Below the pieces are notes generated by a model. The model was given only the letters and a program-made list of their open reading frames with translations, ran no database searches and had not been told where the DNA came from. From Pagrus major (taxonomy: Eukaryota; Chordata; Actinopteri; Spariformes; Sparidae): a stretch of DNA of 64,000 nucleotides. How positions within the stretch are numbered: position 1 is the first letter of the stretch; each line of letters begins with the position of its first letter. The stretch lies in the NCBI RefSeq assembly GCF_040436345.1, contig NC_133227.1:25542671-25606670 (forward strand). Reading direction: 5' to 3'. Position numbers and translations under genes: made by a program. Below are positions 12,778-24,300 of the stretch, one piece after another.

Positions 12778-15700
12778 ATGCGTCAATTGAAGCGTGTCAG
12801 ACGTGACAGTGGATTAGCACCTAAAAAACAAGACACGCCGTCGAAAGCAAAACTGAGCAGAAATGACAGTAAGAAACAAAAGTCTTCATTAAAGACAGTT
12901 AGCCACTGAACTAGTTTGAGCTTCTCTTTAAAATACAGGAATTTAATTGCAGTAAAATAATTGATTAGCACCTTTTTGTCAGCATTCATGTTTCTCTTCA
13001 GAGCTGTTTACATTAACCTCATTATAGATAAGGCAGTGCTTTAGGTTGGATTTATCTCATGAATATTAAAGGAAAAGTTCACCTAAAAATGAAAAACTCA
13101 GTTGTTACCTACTTGCCTTCATACCGATGGAAAGTCAGGTGGCGTCTCATAGACCACAAGACATTTTCTGGAGCTTCGTGTCAAAACAGCGTTACAGCAT
13201 TCTCCCAAACAACTTAAGTGGATGGGGACTTGTTTTCAAACCTAATTATGGCTCCTAAAAATGGCTCCGTGCAGCTTGTTCGTCGTAGTCCAAGTCTCTG
13301 GCAGCTCGGAGATCCCCAACTGACTCAAAAAGACGTTATTTACACCTTTTTTTAAAAGCCAAAACTTTACTGTAGCTGCGAAGCTAAAGGCTTTAGGTAC
13401 CGAGTATCCCGTCTGGACTGGGGGCGTGAACTTGCTTTCAGCTATCTGTGAAATTCTAGCCGATAAAACAGCCGATTGCATGAAGCCGTTCTTTGACTTA
13501 ACAAGCGCAGCGTCCGCAAAAAGGTGCCTTTTTCGGGTTGTATTTTTTTGAAGCTCCATAAATTTTTTGTGGACAACAAAACTTCACCGACTTTCCATCA
13601 GCATGGGGGGTGAGTCGTTAATGACCGAAATTTAAATTTTTGGTTGAAAACCTTACAGAGCGCAAGAGACGTCTGCCCAGCAAGCGTTATGAAGCACTTC
13701 CAGTAGTACCTGAGGTGGAGGAGGTCAGTGTCCTGACTGTCGGATCAACCAACCCAGTGTTGGTGGGTATTTTGATTAGTGAAAAGATATTCACAAGTAT
13801 GGATAACAACTATGATATCTATTCTCTTCATACTAATAATACTGACATGTACAAACCAGTTTTCCTCTATGGGAATGATGATTAAAAGGCAAAGTATGAG
13901 GTAAAAGTAGCCATAATATAGTTACAACAATAACAAACATTCAATTCAGCCACATCACTTTCTTTGTACTCATCTTACTGGGATGCTAGAATGTATATTT
14001 CAAGTAGTTTGCTGAGGTTTCTCAAACTTTTTCTTACTCTCTTCTTCCTCATATTCTCATGCTTATCCTTTAACAGACGAGCATCGAGCCTGTCCACTGC
14101 AAATCTGTGCCACGCTTGAGCGGCCCTGCATTTACTGAAAACCCCAGAGGCAAAGCCGTCTCGCCTGCCGCACCGGCTAATAAGAAATCTGGCCACCGAG
14201 TGTCACCAGCAGGACACCAAGCCGTTCAGATGGCTCCCGATGCTGAGGCTTTTAAAGGACGTGAAAGGCAAGTTAAAGAGGAAGAGCAAAACTTGGCATT
14301 GACTCCAACATCTTCCAGCATGGAGTCAGACACAGATTTCAGCTCGGATGATGATGATGATGATGAGGAAGATTCCTCTGCCTCTTCAGCCTCCAGCAGT
14401 CTGTCTTCCCCGGAGATCTTCAGGAACGAGAACTATGGTTTGTGTGTGCACTTTTTGTAAATCCACAACAAAAATATAATGTTATTCCATTCAATTTGTA
14501 TCTCCTCTTTCTCTTCATAGTGGAAAAATTGACTTTTCCCTTTGAGGAAGAGGCGTTGGGTCTCCATCGTCACATAAAAAACTCCACCTTGCTGGATTTG
14601 AGCCGTGCTGAGAGCATCCACATGCATCGTCCCCCCAACCTCTCTATCATCGCTGGTAATAGTGTCAGAAAATCCTACACATGGTCTTGTTAAAAACAAC
14701 CATCTGGATGGACACCATCTTTGAGTTAAACTACTTTTAAGTTAACCTTAGATGGGACTCCAACTTTAAACTCATTGACAAGAAAAGAAATTAGACATTA
14801 AATATTTTTTAATAAAAAAAAAAAAAATCTAAAATAATTTAAGAATATTCATTGAAATTGTCTTTTTAATACTTAAAAACTTTATTTGCATTTGGTAAGG
14901 GTATGAGAATTACACGGTACAATAACCATCCAAGAACATATCATGGGTTCACGGTGTCATTGTTATCATTAGCGTTTTTTAACGCTTTGGGTTTTTTTGG
15001 TCAAACAAACGCTTTATTATAATTTTTCTTCAATAATATCTCTTGACCAACAACAAACCTTGATATAGACCTGAAATACATATTTTTAATTTTAATAATT
15101 CTAATATGTTATTTTATGTTATATATATATATATATATATATATAATATGTTATATTATTATTATAAAATCTAATAATAATAATTATTATTTAAAGCGTA
15201 TTTTGAGTGAGTTTTGTGATGCTTTGACCTTTCAAAATGGTTTAAATCCAATTTTCTAAAAACTCATATATTTATTAAAAATTAACATTTTGCAAACTGA
15301 TATTCTAAGAACAGAAAATCTGTGTATGAGATAATTTGATGTCTGAGTGTCGGCAATTGTCTGATATGATCCAAACCTCTGTCTGCAGATGCCTCTACCA
15401 TTCTTGCTGAGAACGACTGTGAGATCAAGTGAGTTTGTCAGTTACTTAACATGCAGCGGGGACCCTCAGAGGGAACAAAACATGCTCAACATCTATACGA
15501 CCAGAACCGATTCAATCACTGTCTTTTCTCTTTGAACACAGAGGACCTGAAGCTGAGACCAAAACGCATACGGACTCATTTAAATCAGGTGAAGACTCAG
15601 TAATTTAGATGTTTATCTTAACTAAACTGTATAATCTCATAATTTCATGCAGATTTATTGCACAATTCATAATCAGTCATTTTGTGTTTTTATAACTCAA

Positions 15701-16200
15701 TCTGTAGACAAAGCCTTCAAGTGTAAAACCACACCAAAAGTAAGAAAGCTTTTTATTTTGTCTAATCTAAAATATGTGTTCAATTTTTTTTGGTTTAAAT
15801 AAAAAGTAAGAGGGAATTTTTGCTCCCCCAGCTCACCAACAGAAGACTCATTCTGTGCAAGAAAAGGGTTTGTTTCAAAAGCCCCATGGTTGCCGAGACA
15901 TTAGAAGCAAAACACATCCCGGCCACAAAATTAACTATTCACAACACCAGCGAGCCCGTCCAAACGTCCAGCCCAGCTGAGCCGATGAAGCCTGACGCAG
16001 ACGCACACAGAGCAGGTGAGATCAAGCACAAGGAAGAGGCGTTACGACTGAAAACTCCTAATAATCTGCAGAAAGCCGAGTTCTTTGATTTCATTGACGA
16101 CGGTGACAGGGATGCTTTCTTTCGGAGTATGAGAGAAAGGTGCGTCAAACTCAAAAGTTTTTCGTCATTTCCTCTCACAGCTGCTAAGCGCATCCTGTGA
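12778..16200 (+). CDS. meikin: Probable meikin (meiosis-specific kinetochore protein), eight exons
   Basis: Mouse Meikin protects centromeric cohesin and sets mono-orientation in meiosis I through CENP-C and Plk1. Exons: 12778-12868, 13659-13762, 14077-14437, 14521-14655, 15389-15428, 15542-15588, 15708-15739 and 15832-16200. Every junction is GT-AG and the phases join without a stop, giving 392 residues (human is about 370). I see a basic N-terminus (MRQLKRVRRD), an Asp/Glu-Ser tract (about residues 155-175), SSP at 175-177 and EIFR at 178-181, a basic RRLILCKKRV stretch, a second SSP, and a C-terminal block FFDFIDDGDRDAFFRSMRER. No enzyme domain is visible. The name rests mostly on position between acsl6 and fnip1, since the family diverges fast. 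The start is uncertain: an in-frame ATG at 12703 exists, and TACTAAC at 12753-12759 could be a branch point. The 3' end is also uncertain because a donor-like GTGCGT at 16140 precedes the stop. Confidence 0.72.
13066..13655. mobile_element. Foldback/MITE element in meikin intron 1
   Basis: The left end (TTAAAGGAAAAGTTCACC, then AAAAATGAAAAACTC) matches the reverse complement of the right end (roughly AAGGTTTTCAACCAAAAATT). Inside the arms, ATGGAAAGTC, CCACAA and GGAGCTTC recur inverted (13126-13176 against 13552-13600). The word GGGGACTTGTTTTCAAA is shared with the larger element at 61337-62237, so both belong to one family. No open transposase is present. Its right end stops 2-3 bases before the exon 2 acceptor AG. 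Confidence 0.7.
15121..15145. repeat. (AT)n microsatellite in meikin intron 4
   Basis: A pure AT dinucleotide run of 25 bases lies within the largest meikin intron (14656-15388), which is otherwise AT-rich and shows no further exon. Confidence 0.9.
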
Positions 16201-16901
16201 CATCTGAAACCAAAATATTGTATCGAAAGATCTGGGCTTTTTCACATAATCTAGATTAAAGAGGTCCACACCTGACATCCTTTAAGACAAGTGTTGTAAG
16301 TGTACGAGTATCTAAATATCGAAAATGTAAAAGGAAATGTGTTTTGTTATGTAAGTGTTATTAGAAGACAATAATTCAAAAGGATGCCACACCCTGCCAT
16401 GTTTGTGTGCAAACAAAGTGACCTTTAAACTTGAATTACTTCTCAACCAGGCCTTTATTATTTCATAGCCTACTGTAAAAACGGTGATTCCTGTTCTTTG
16501 CCACATAATTGGTCCCTTTGAATACATTTGAATGAAAAAGCACTTCTCAATCTACTATTTTCACAAACTTTAAGAAATGCAGTTGATTTCCTTTTTGTTA
16601 ATTTGCATAAATGTTATCTAACAAGTGTTTGGTTCAAAATGACCACCAGATGTCAGACCTGTGTTTTTTTTAAATAGCCATCTTGTCTTATCTTTTCAGT
16701 CATTTTCTTTTGTCATTTTATGTGTTGTTTGTGTTTCTTTCTTTGTGTTTTTAATCTAATAATTGATTGAATTAAATGCTTAATTGTGAGGTGGAAATGT
16801 AAATTAGTTGAGGTGTTTACTCTGTGGTTTCTTTATCTGTGATTCTGTCTTGTCTTTCTGTAAAAAAAAACAAACACATTTTGTCAGAAGAAATGTCCAA
16901 A

Positions 16902-16934
16902 AATAAATAAATGTACAATAAATACATAAATAAA
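16902..16934 (+). terminator. meikin: Cluster of meikin poly(A) signals
   Basis: Three AATAAA hexamers (16902-16907, 16917-16922, 16929-16934) are followed by a GT-rich stretch (16942-16998), the expected arrangement of a polyadenylation site. An ATTAAA at 16255-16260, just after the stop, is a weaker alternative. The 16201-16900 interval holds no convincing additional exon. Confidence 0.55.
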
Positions 16935-17147
16935 CAATTGCTGGTGGGTGTTCCTCTGTGTTTGTTTGTGTCTCTGTGTGTTTTTTTTTTTTTTTTTGTG
17001 CACTTGACTCTTTTCTCATGCGAGTCCGTCGGTGATCTTTGACCGTGTCCTGAGAGCAGCTCAGCAGTCGCACTTGTATGATTTCAGTGAATAAACATTT
17101 CATGCTGCCACGATTCGCGACAAAACATCAACACGGCGAATCCACTG

Positions 17148-17220
17148 ACCACGTGGTACCGGGCCAAAAATACCAGCCAATCGGGTATTTTGTAGTAGCA
17201 GCAGCATCCGGTCAGCCAAT
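17148..17220 (+). promoter_or_regulatory. fnip1: fnip1 promoter-like block: palindromic E-box and two CCAAT boxes
   Basis: The 10-bp palindrome ACCACGTGGT (17148-17157, core CACGTG) is followed by CCAAT boxes at 17177-17181 and 17216-17220. The fnip1 ATG is 157 bases beyond the last. CACGTG is the target of bHLH-zip factors such as TFEB/TFE3, MITF, USF and MYC. I see no TATA box. DNA after exon 1 (about 17530-17780) is CpG-rich, in keeping with a CpG-island promoter. Confidence 0.5.
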
Positions 17221-17376
17221 CAGAAAAATGTAGTGGGTTACCAAGCAGCTCCCGTGACTAATGCCTGTCATATGACTGTGACACCCATGGAGACGGCTAC
17301 AAGGAACAAGATCTGCTCTTGGATTTGAAAAGAAGAGGGACCTTCTGTACCGACTTTATTTTTTTTTGGGTACAAA

Positions 17377-20300
17377 ATGCCTCCGACTCTCTTCCAGAAA
17401 CTTTTCAACAAGAGAAATGCGTTTTCGTCGCCGCCCCCGAGGTGCAGCAAAGAGGACCCAGCTTTCAGGTAAGCTGCTGAGTGAGTGTGCGTGTGTGTGT
17501 CTGTGTGTTTCTGGTTTGTGTGTTAACGCGTTACGTGTGTATTGCTGTGACTTTTCTCCGCGGCCTCTGGGAAACGTGGCAGAGTTTTTTAGCCGCGCAT
17601 TCTTGCACTTAAGAAGTCACAGCTGTGTTGTTGTTGTTGTGTGTATTTAAAGCCGGCGAAGCAAAGCGCCGCGGATACGTGCTCTTCTTTTGCCTGTTGG
17701 TGAGGTTAGCTAACATGCTAATGCTAGCTGCCAGACGTTAGCGCGGCTGCTGCTGCTGCTGCACGCGCTGCCTACCGTCGGGACTCGGCTCGCCTCATTA
17801 GCACAAGACAGCACTTTTTTATTTATTTGTTTTTGCTAAGTATTACAGTTGATAACGAGTGATAATAAGTTGAGAATAAACGCCGCCTCTGCTCCTGAAG
17901 TGGTTTTAATCGGTATCACCGTTGAGAAGTTGTGTCCTGCTTTCTCCTTTTGTCTTCCTCGTGTCCCCCCTTTGTGTTTCTGTGGCAACGGCAGCTAAAG
18001 CCTGTTGTGGTAGGAAGAAGGAAAAAACAACAAACAGCAACACGGTCGGGGTCTTTCTGTCTATACCACCGGTATATAACTTGATACCTTACAGCTGGCT
18101 TCCTTGGCTTATCATGCGACGGTACAGTACTCGTCGCCACTGCCTGCCGCCAGACAAGCAGAGGGGGAGGACACAGTGTGCTCTGTGGTGGAGCACATGC
18201 GATCGCTTCAGTTGGCCACTGATGACAGACAGATCCAAGGCAAACCAGGCTTCAGCCCCCGTAGATAGGCTACAGTCTGGGGATGCACAGTGTTTGAAAA
18301 ATGTGCTTAAAATCCGTCTGTTTTCAGGGATGTTTTAAATACCATCATATGTCTTGAATACACCGGTGATGCCTCGTACAAACGACATGTAGTATGTCCT
18401 GATTTGGTATTGAACATGGCACTGGTGTTAATTACATAAATGCCACAGGATGTATATCAAGTTTACACCAGTGATGCATATGCAACATAGCATGATCTGA
18501 TTATACACCGCTCAGAATCAGTGCGTCCACGTATGTGCATGGATACATGCGATAAAAGTCAAATGAAATGTGTCACATTATTTTTGGGGACTAGAAATAC
18601 TCACAAAACACAACATGAAAATTCAGAATAAACAATCAAGTGACACACTAACATATCCCTAACTAATTTTGAGTAGTGTCATTTTATAGTGTATTTTTTT
18701 TCTCCTTACCCTCAAGTGTGCATAAACTATAGGTTATAAACTGCTGCTCTGTATTGGCAGATAAAAGTCCATATCATGCAGACGGACAGAAATTATTTAC
18801 ATTTTACATAGAGAAAACATACAACTAGTGCTGCAATTTTTTGATAAAGTTAAAATGTGTGACAGAACGGCATTATTATAAAGTACTGTACTGCTGCAGA
18901 GATACCCTGGCCTAAAAATCTTGTTCTCCACTTGTTTGGTACAGACCGCAACAAATGTTACATCATCACGACTTCATCATGACAGTAGCAGATGGTGCTG
19001 CTTGTTTTCTAATGGAGTAAATGTAATGAATGTAGATTATGTGAAGAATTGTCTAATAGTTTTTTAAAATTTTGTTCTAAAGGTAAATAAAGCATCACAC
19101 GTAATGTTACTATAAGCAGCATTAGTACTAAGGCAAAATTCAACCTGACTTAGCAATGCATCACTGAGTTGGTCAGTAGGATACTCTATACTCCCTCAGT
19201 TGATGTGCAGTTTCCCTGTTTATGTTCCTACACACATTCTGGGTCAGGGTCAGGTCTGCCATCAAGGGGAAAGTGCCCTTTTTAGTTTTAGATACACTTG
19301 CATAGGAAAATGTTGCTCTGGGCCCATCACCCATGGTGGATATATTTACCAGTGGACCTGAAAGCTCACCTCCTTGTGGTGCTACTTGCACTTTGGCCCA
19401 TGTCTGTGCCAACGCACGTTCCATGGCTATAAAGGTGCCCTGCGCCCAGTGATATAAATGATGTGTGTTTGTGTGTGTGGGGGTTTGGCTGACTGGCTTC
19501 AATCCTAGAGCAAACAGGCAGACAGCAGGCATTTCTGTTAACTCTGTGGTCAGCTGTGCTCTTCATACCTCTGGCATGAGCTCCCCATTCATCAGGCATG
19601 AATTGCTCTGGAGAAGGCAGAACTGCGAGAAGACAAAGGCAAGGAGAAGGAGAGATGGATGGAGAGGAAACTTGGCTGGAAGCGGGTATAGATGGGTTAG
19701 AATAAATCATTTAAGTTGTCTGGGGTTCTGGGTGAGAGAAAATTGGTGAATGAGAGGGTTTGTTTTAAAACATCTGCAAAAATGTGTAAAAGTAGAGGGT
19801 GGAATACAGATTTCTATGAAGGCCCTTATTGATGGGTGATGTGAAATTAATAAAAAAAACAGAGGGGACAGTTTGGGTGGTCAGGAAATTAGCAGGCAAA
19901 CTTCAGAGGATGGACAGAGGAGAGGATGAGATACGACTAGAGATGTCTGACAGAGGTGGAATGTGACGGTGATGATCTTCAGCTTATAATGAATGTTTTA
20001 AAGACTGCAGTTGACCGATCTGCCCTGTATTTGTTTACACTCAGGACTGCTTATGTGAAGGGCAGATATTACGAATCAAGCTGGCTTACCTTTCAAGTGA
20101 GACTTTAAAGACAAGACATCCACTCAACACTGGTAGATTGTCTCCCTTTAAAGCACTCGCGTACTTGACTGGAGTTTTATCAGTATAGCCTTCAGCCATA
20201 AGGCTTTGGCTTTATTCTATATTGCACTTTTAAATGGTCTTGTAGTTGATGAATAAAAAAAGTTTTCTAAAAAGGTTGTCGGTCTGCATAATGCATCACT

Positions 20301-21299
20301 CAAAGCTCTGTCAATCTCAGTCTCTGTCACAGCACATCACTGTGTTCTCCAGAATACCACAGAGTGCAGCAGGTTGGCTGACCCTGGGAGGAAAGCCTAA
20401 AAAGCCTCTCCTGTTTCCCTGGCTGCAGCACCTGACAAGGGACAGCATACTGTACATTACACTGGGAGCTCCTGGCTCATTCTGCAGCCAGTCAGAGGCC
20501 TGATCGTCAGCCAATAGCTTTGTCCTCCCCACCCACGACCAGACTGCTTGTCCTGGCTGTCCCCTGCCACTGCCGCCTGCTGAGGAAACTTCCCTCTTGA
20601 CCTGGGCCATACAACTCAATATAGCTGTGCTTGTGCTGCAATATGAAAAGGAGGGAGTGTGTGTAAGCAAGAGAAAGGATGGGAAGGGTGTGGGAAGGCT
20701 TCTTGTTTTTACAGGCTCACTTTGGAAGGCCTCAAAACCCAAATCAGATGTTTTCAAAAGGGAGAAAAGTGATGTATGAGTAGTATTTTTTTCTGATGTT
20801 TTCTACAAATAAGGTGATATTGATACACCTTGTGAGACCTTGTGGGCAAATTAAAAATAAAATCTGGACTTAGTAAGTCATATCAAATGGGTATGCAGCT
20901 CACCTATGTTTGGTACATATCATCATTAAATGCATGACGTTGCATATCGCAAAACAAAATTATACACCACATTAGATGTATTTATAGTGATACTCTTTCC
21001 TTGGCAGTTTACAAGAGAAGTAGTTTCTCAGGTTCCTGACTGGCATGGCGTCCTTCCTCCACCGTGTACTTTCATAACTCTGTGTGTCATGTGAGGCTTT
21101 CATCAATCTCAGGCTGTCAAGTTTGTGGGACGATCACATGGCTGCATTCTCAGTCGCTCGCATAAAGCTATGAGTTGTCTAAGTGGAGTTTGTGTGCCTG
21201 GTGGCTTCACACTAGTGAGGTATTTTTGCTTCTTGTGCATATTTAACGCATGTTAGCGCAATGGATTCATGTACATATAGGTTTGTATTACAAGGCTGA

Positions 21300-21349
<50 letters not shown>

Positions 21350-24300
21350 GAAGTCCTGCCAGGGTTCTGTAAAGACAGCGGCTGTCATCAGGTTCCTATC
21401 ATAGCTATTTTAAGTGGCCACACTTCGGCTTCTCAGAACTGCAGGGTAGTCATGGTAAAGATATAGTTTTACTTAAAAGTTGCACACACACCCAGGAGCA
21501 TTCTGGTGAGTGCTACTATGTCGGCTTAACATATATTTAGGCCAGTGTGTCCTCTTACTTTGGGAGGACATCAGTTCATTCGAAGTGCTGACCATGTAAC
21601 ACATGCTATTGCACTCCTTTCAGGTTGTTGGTTGGTTGGTTGTTGCGAGTGATGCTTGGCGAAATGGCCTTAAAATAATATTTTTGATAAAAAATCATCA
21701 GTAATGTGGATGTAATGAGGGTAAAGACAAGTGTTAGAACAAGTAGAACAGTCTGTTAAGTTACAAAAACTTTGATACAATACCTTTTGAAAAATATTGA
21801 TGTTCGATACCACAGGGAAAAACACACAACATTGAGGGCATAACATTTTGCCTTATACTTTACTGCAATGCAGCCTTTAAAACCAGATAAACACACCACG
21901 AAATAACGTCTCATTTCACAAGATCAATATATTGATATATTGCCCAGTCCTTGTTGATAGGCCTTTCTAGATTACAATAAACTGACAAATGATCATACCA
22001 TCACATGACAAAAAAAAAAGTCTTGCATTTATTGATGACTTCATGCAGTTTTCACAATTCTCAGAATCACAATAATCATCAAGTGTTTGTTGTTGATCAT
22101 CAGTTTCACAGCTAATGCTGATACTTGATACAAGAACAGCAGGACCTCACAAGAGGTGTAAAAATGCAGTGCTAAACATACTATGCTCTGCAGGCCAAGT
22201 TTCTCTGCAAGTGATGTCCTGAGCTGGGTTTCATTCCAGAGTATACAGTAGTCCTAATTTTATCCTATCTTTTGCCCCAACATTTACATAGCGGCCCATG
22301 TATTTGTTTTCACTAGGATTACCCATTTAAAAATATGTTGTTGGAACATTGTAAGGTGGTTTGGATGACAGCTTCCATCAGAAGGAACATGGCATGCTCG
22401 TTAAAATTTACAAACTTCTTGCATGCAACCTTGTTTAGTAAATCACACAACCCTTATCAGCACAGGGCAGCAGACAAAGTGACGTGGCATTGAACTTCCA
22501 CAGATAACAAGCAGCATGATTAGTTCGTCTGCTGGGATCCTGAAAGTCAAACCAAAAAGTCACATCGCCTAATTAGCCTACTTTCAGCCTCCTAGATGAG
22601 AAAGAGGGAGAAAGCGTGAAATGAGGAAGATGGGGGAGGTGGTTTGACAGAGAGGCAGGATGTGCTGACTGACAGTATAATCAGTTTGCTTTAAGGCTGA
22701 GCAATTAATCATGTCTATCATGTGACTCTTTCTGTCACTTTTGATTACTAAATGGTGCAAAGAGGAAAGAAAAGTTTAATCTTCATGTGTAAAACTTGTC
22801 ACGTTATCGGAAATCTGCTTTCACCTTGACAGCAAACAGACCACACATCTTGATTTCTACATATCTGTCACCACTCAAGTTCAGCTTGATGTGATGTTCA
22901 TGTGATTCTTTGTGAGACACAGTCATACTCTCATCACTCCCTTTCTGTCATGTGCTGCTTATTCAGAAGAAGTGGTGACACAGGAGTGAGCCATAGAGTA
23001 CACACGGTCATGAGTAAAGACACAGTGTTAGGGCAAACACATAATATGTAAGTATAGCTTGTTTTTTAGGACTTGTTAAGGACACCATGCAGGAAATAAC
23101 AGCAAACACATTTCTCCCTAAAGGACGACCCACAAAAATATACTGTTAAAAGTTACTCTGCAGATTTTATTTCTTTTATATAGCGTTTATGTAACTAATG
23201 GGTATTTTTAAAAACAAGCACTCTCTGGTTCTTTTTTATTTACCAGCATCTCTAGGTTTCATCTATTGTAAACATCTTGGGCTCCTTTTGTTTCTAAAAA
23301 TCTACAGCTTGATTCCAGCTGATATCAGCCTCTGGCTATATGAGTACCCTCAGTACTCCAGTTCATGTTTGACTCTGCTGTAGCTGTGGGTGCAGTAGCC
23401 TTCGGGCATTGCAGCATCTTCTCATACTCAGAATCATGTGATTGCCGGAATGCTGAAGTCCTGAATGCAGTGTAACCAGCAGGTATGCAGGTAGTCAGGT
23501 GCTTTCAGGTCACATGGGCCAGCGCCGGGAGGGAGTTGCTGTTTTAAAAGAATTCAGTCAGAGCAAAAACAATGGTTTGTTCAAGGAAGTGAAGTGCTTG
23601 TGTTGGTGTGAAAAGAGGTAAGTACTAGCGTTTGGCGATGTCTACCGAATTGGCATATGACAATGTTCAAAATGAAACATTGTGATGGACAACAACATCA
23701 TTGTTGACATCAGGAGTTTTTCATTAGCACGCCACTATAGTCACCGCTGTTTCCTGCTTTCGCTCTGATGGCAACCTCCAATTCTCTCACCCAGCGAGAA
23801 AACTGCTTTGCTAAAAGCAAAACACCTGCTGCATTGTATTATTGCGATTCAAAATAGTACTAAGATCTCAAGTTCCCTTTATTGACTGGATTCCTGCACA
23901 AAGTGTCCCTCTGCCTGCCATCCTCAGATTATGAAAAGTAACTAATAACAAGGGAGCCTACATATTCAAAGAGCATTGTACCACGCAAAAACAGCATAAA
24001 CAGTCATTTATATGATTGTTTTTTTTTAAAATAGATTTTTATATTTTTTTGGCAGAAACATCTGTTTGGCCAAAATGAATCTTATGGTGGGCCAACTTTG
24101 ACTTGTGAGACCCACTTTGGGCAGTCCTTTAAAAATAATAGACTGTTACATTGTCTAGTACATGCTGTATTGTGTTTCACCCTATAGAAATCATGACTTG
24201 GCCTCTCCAGCAGCAAATGAGTGTCGCCTCTATTAGGGGTTAATTATGAGCCCATGTGACATCACACAAGTACCCCAGTCTCTACGTGGAAGGTTTCAGA

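Noticed and set aside
16699..16755. Possible last meikin exon after the acceptor TCTTTTCAG
   Set aside because: It would add a hydrophobic tail (HFLLSFYVLFVF) unlike the rest of the protein; the reading simply reflects a T-rich tract.
17922..18338. Open frame of 138 codons just after fnip1 exon 1
   Set aside because: It is in CpG-rich first-intron DNA with no family signal and no matching splice phase.
20317..20757. Open frame of 146 codons on the minus strand in fnip1 intron 1
   Set aside because: Composition is like non-coding DNA and no domain is visible; its GC content is slightly raised, so it may be a regulatory block, but I cannot support that.
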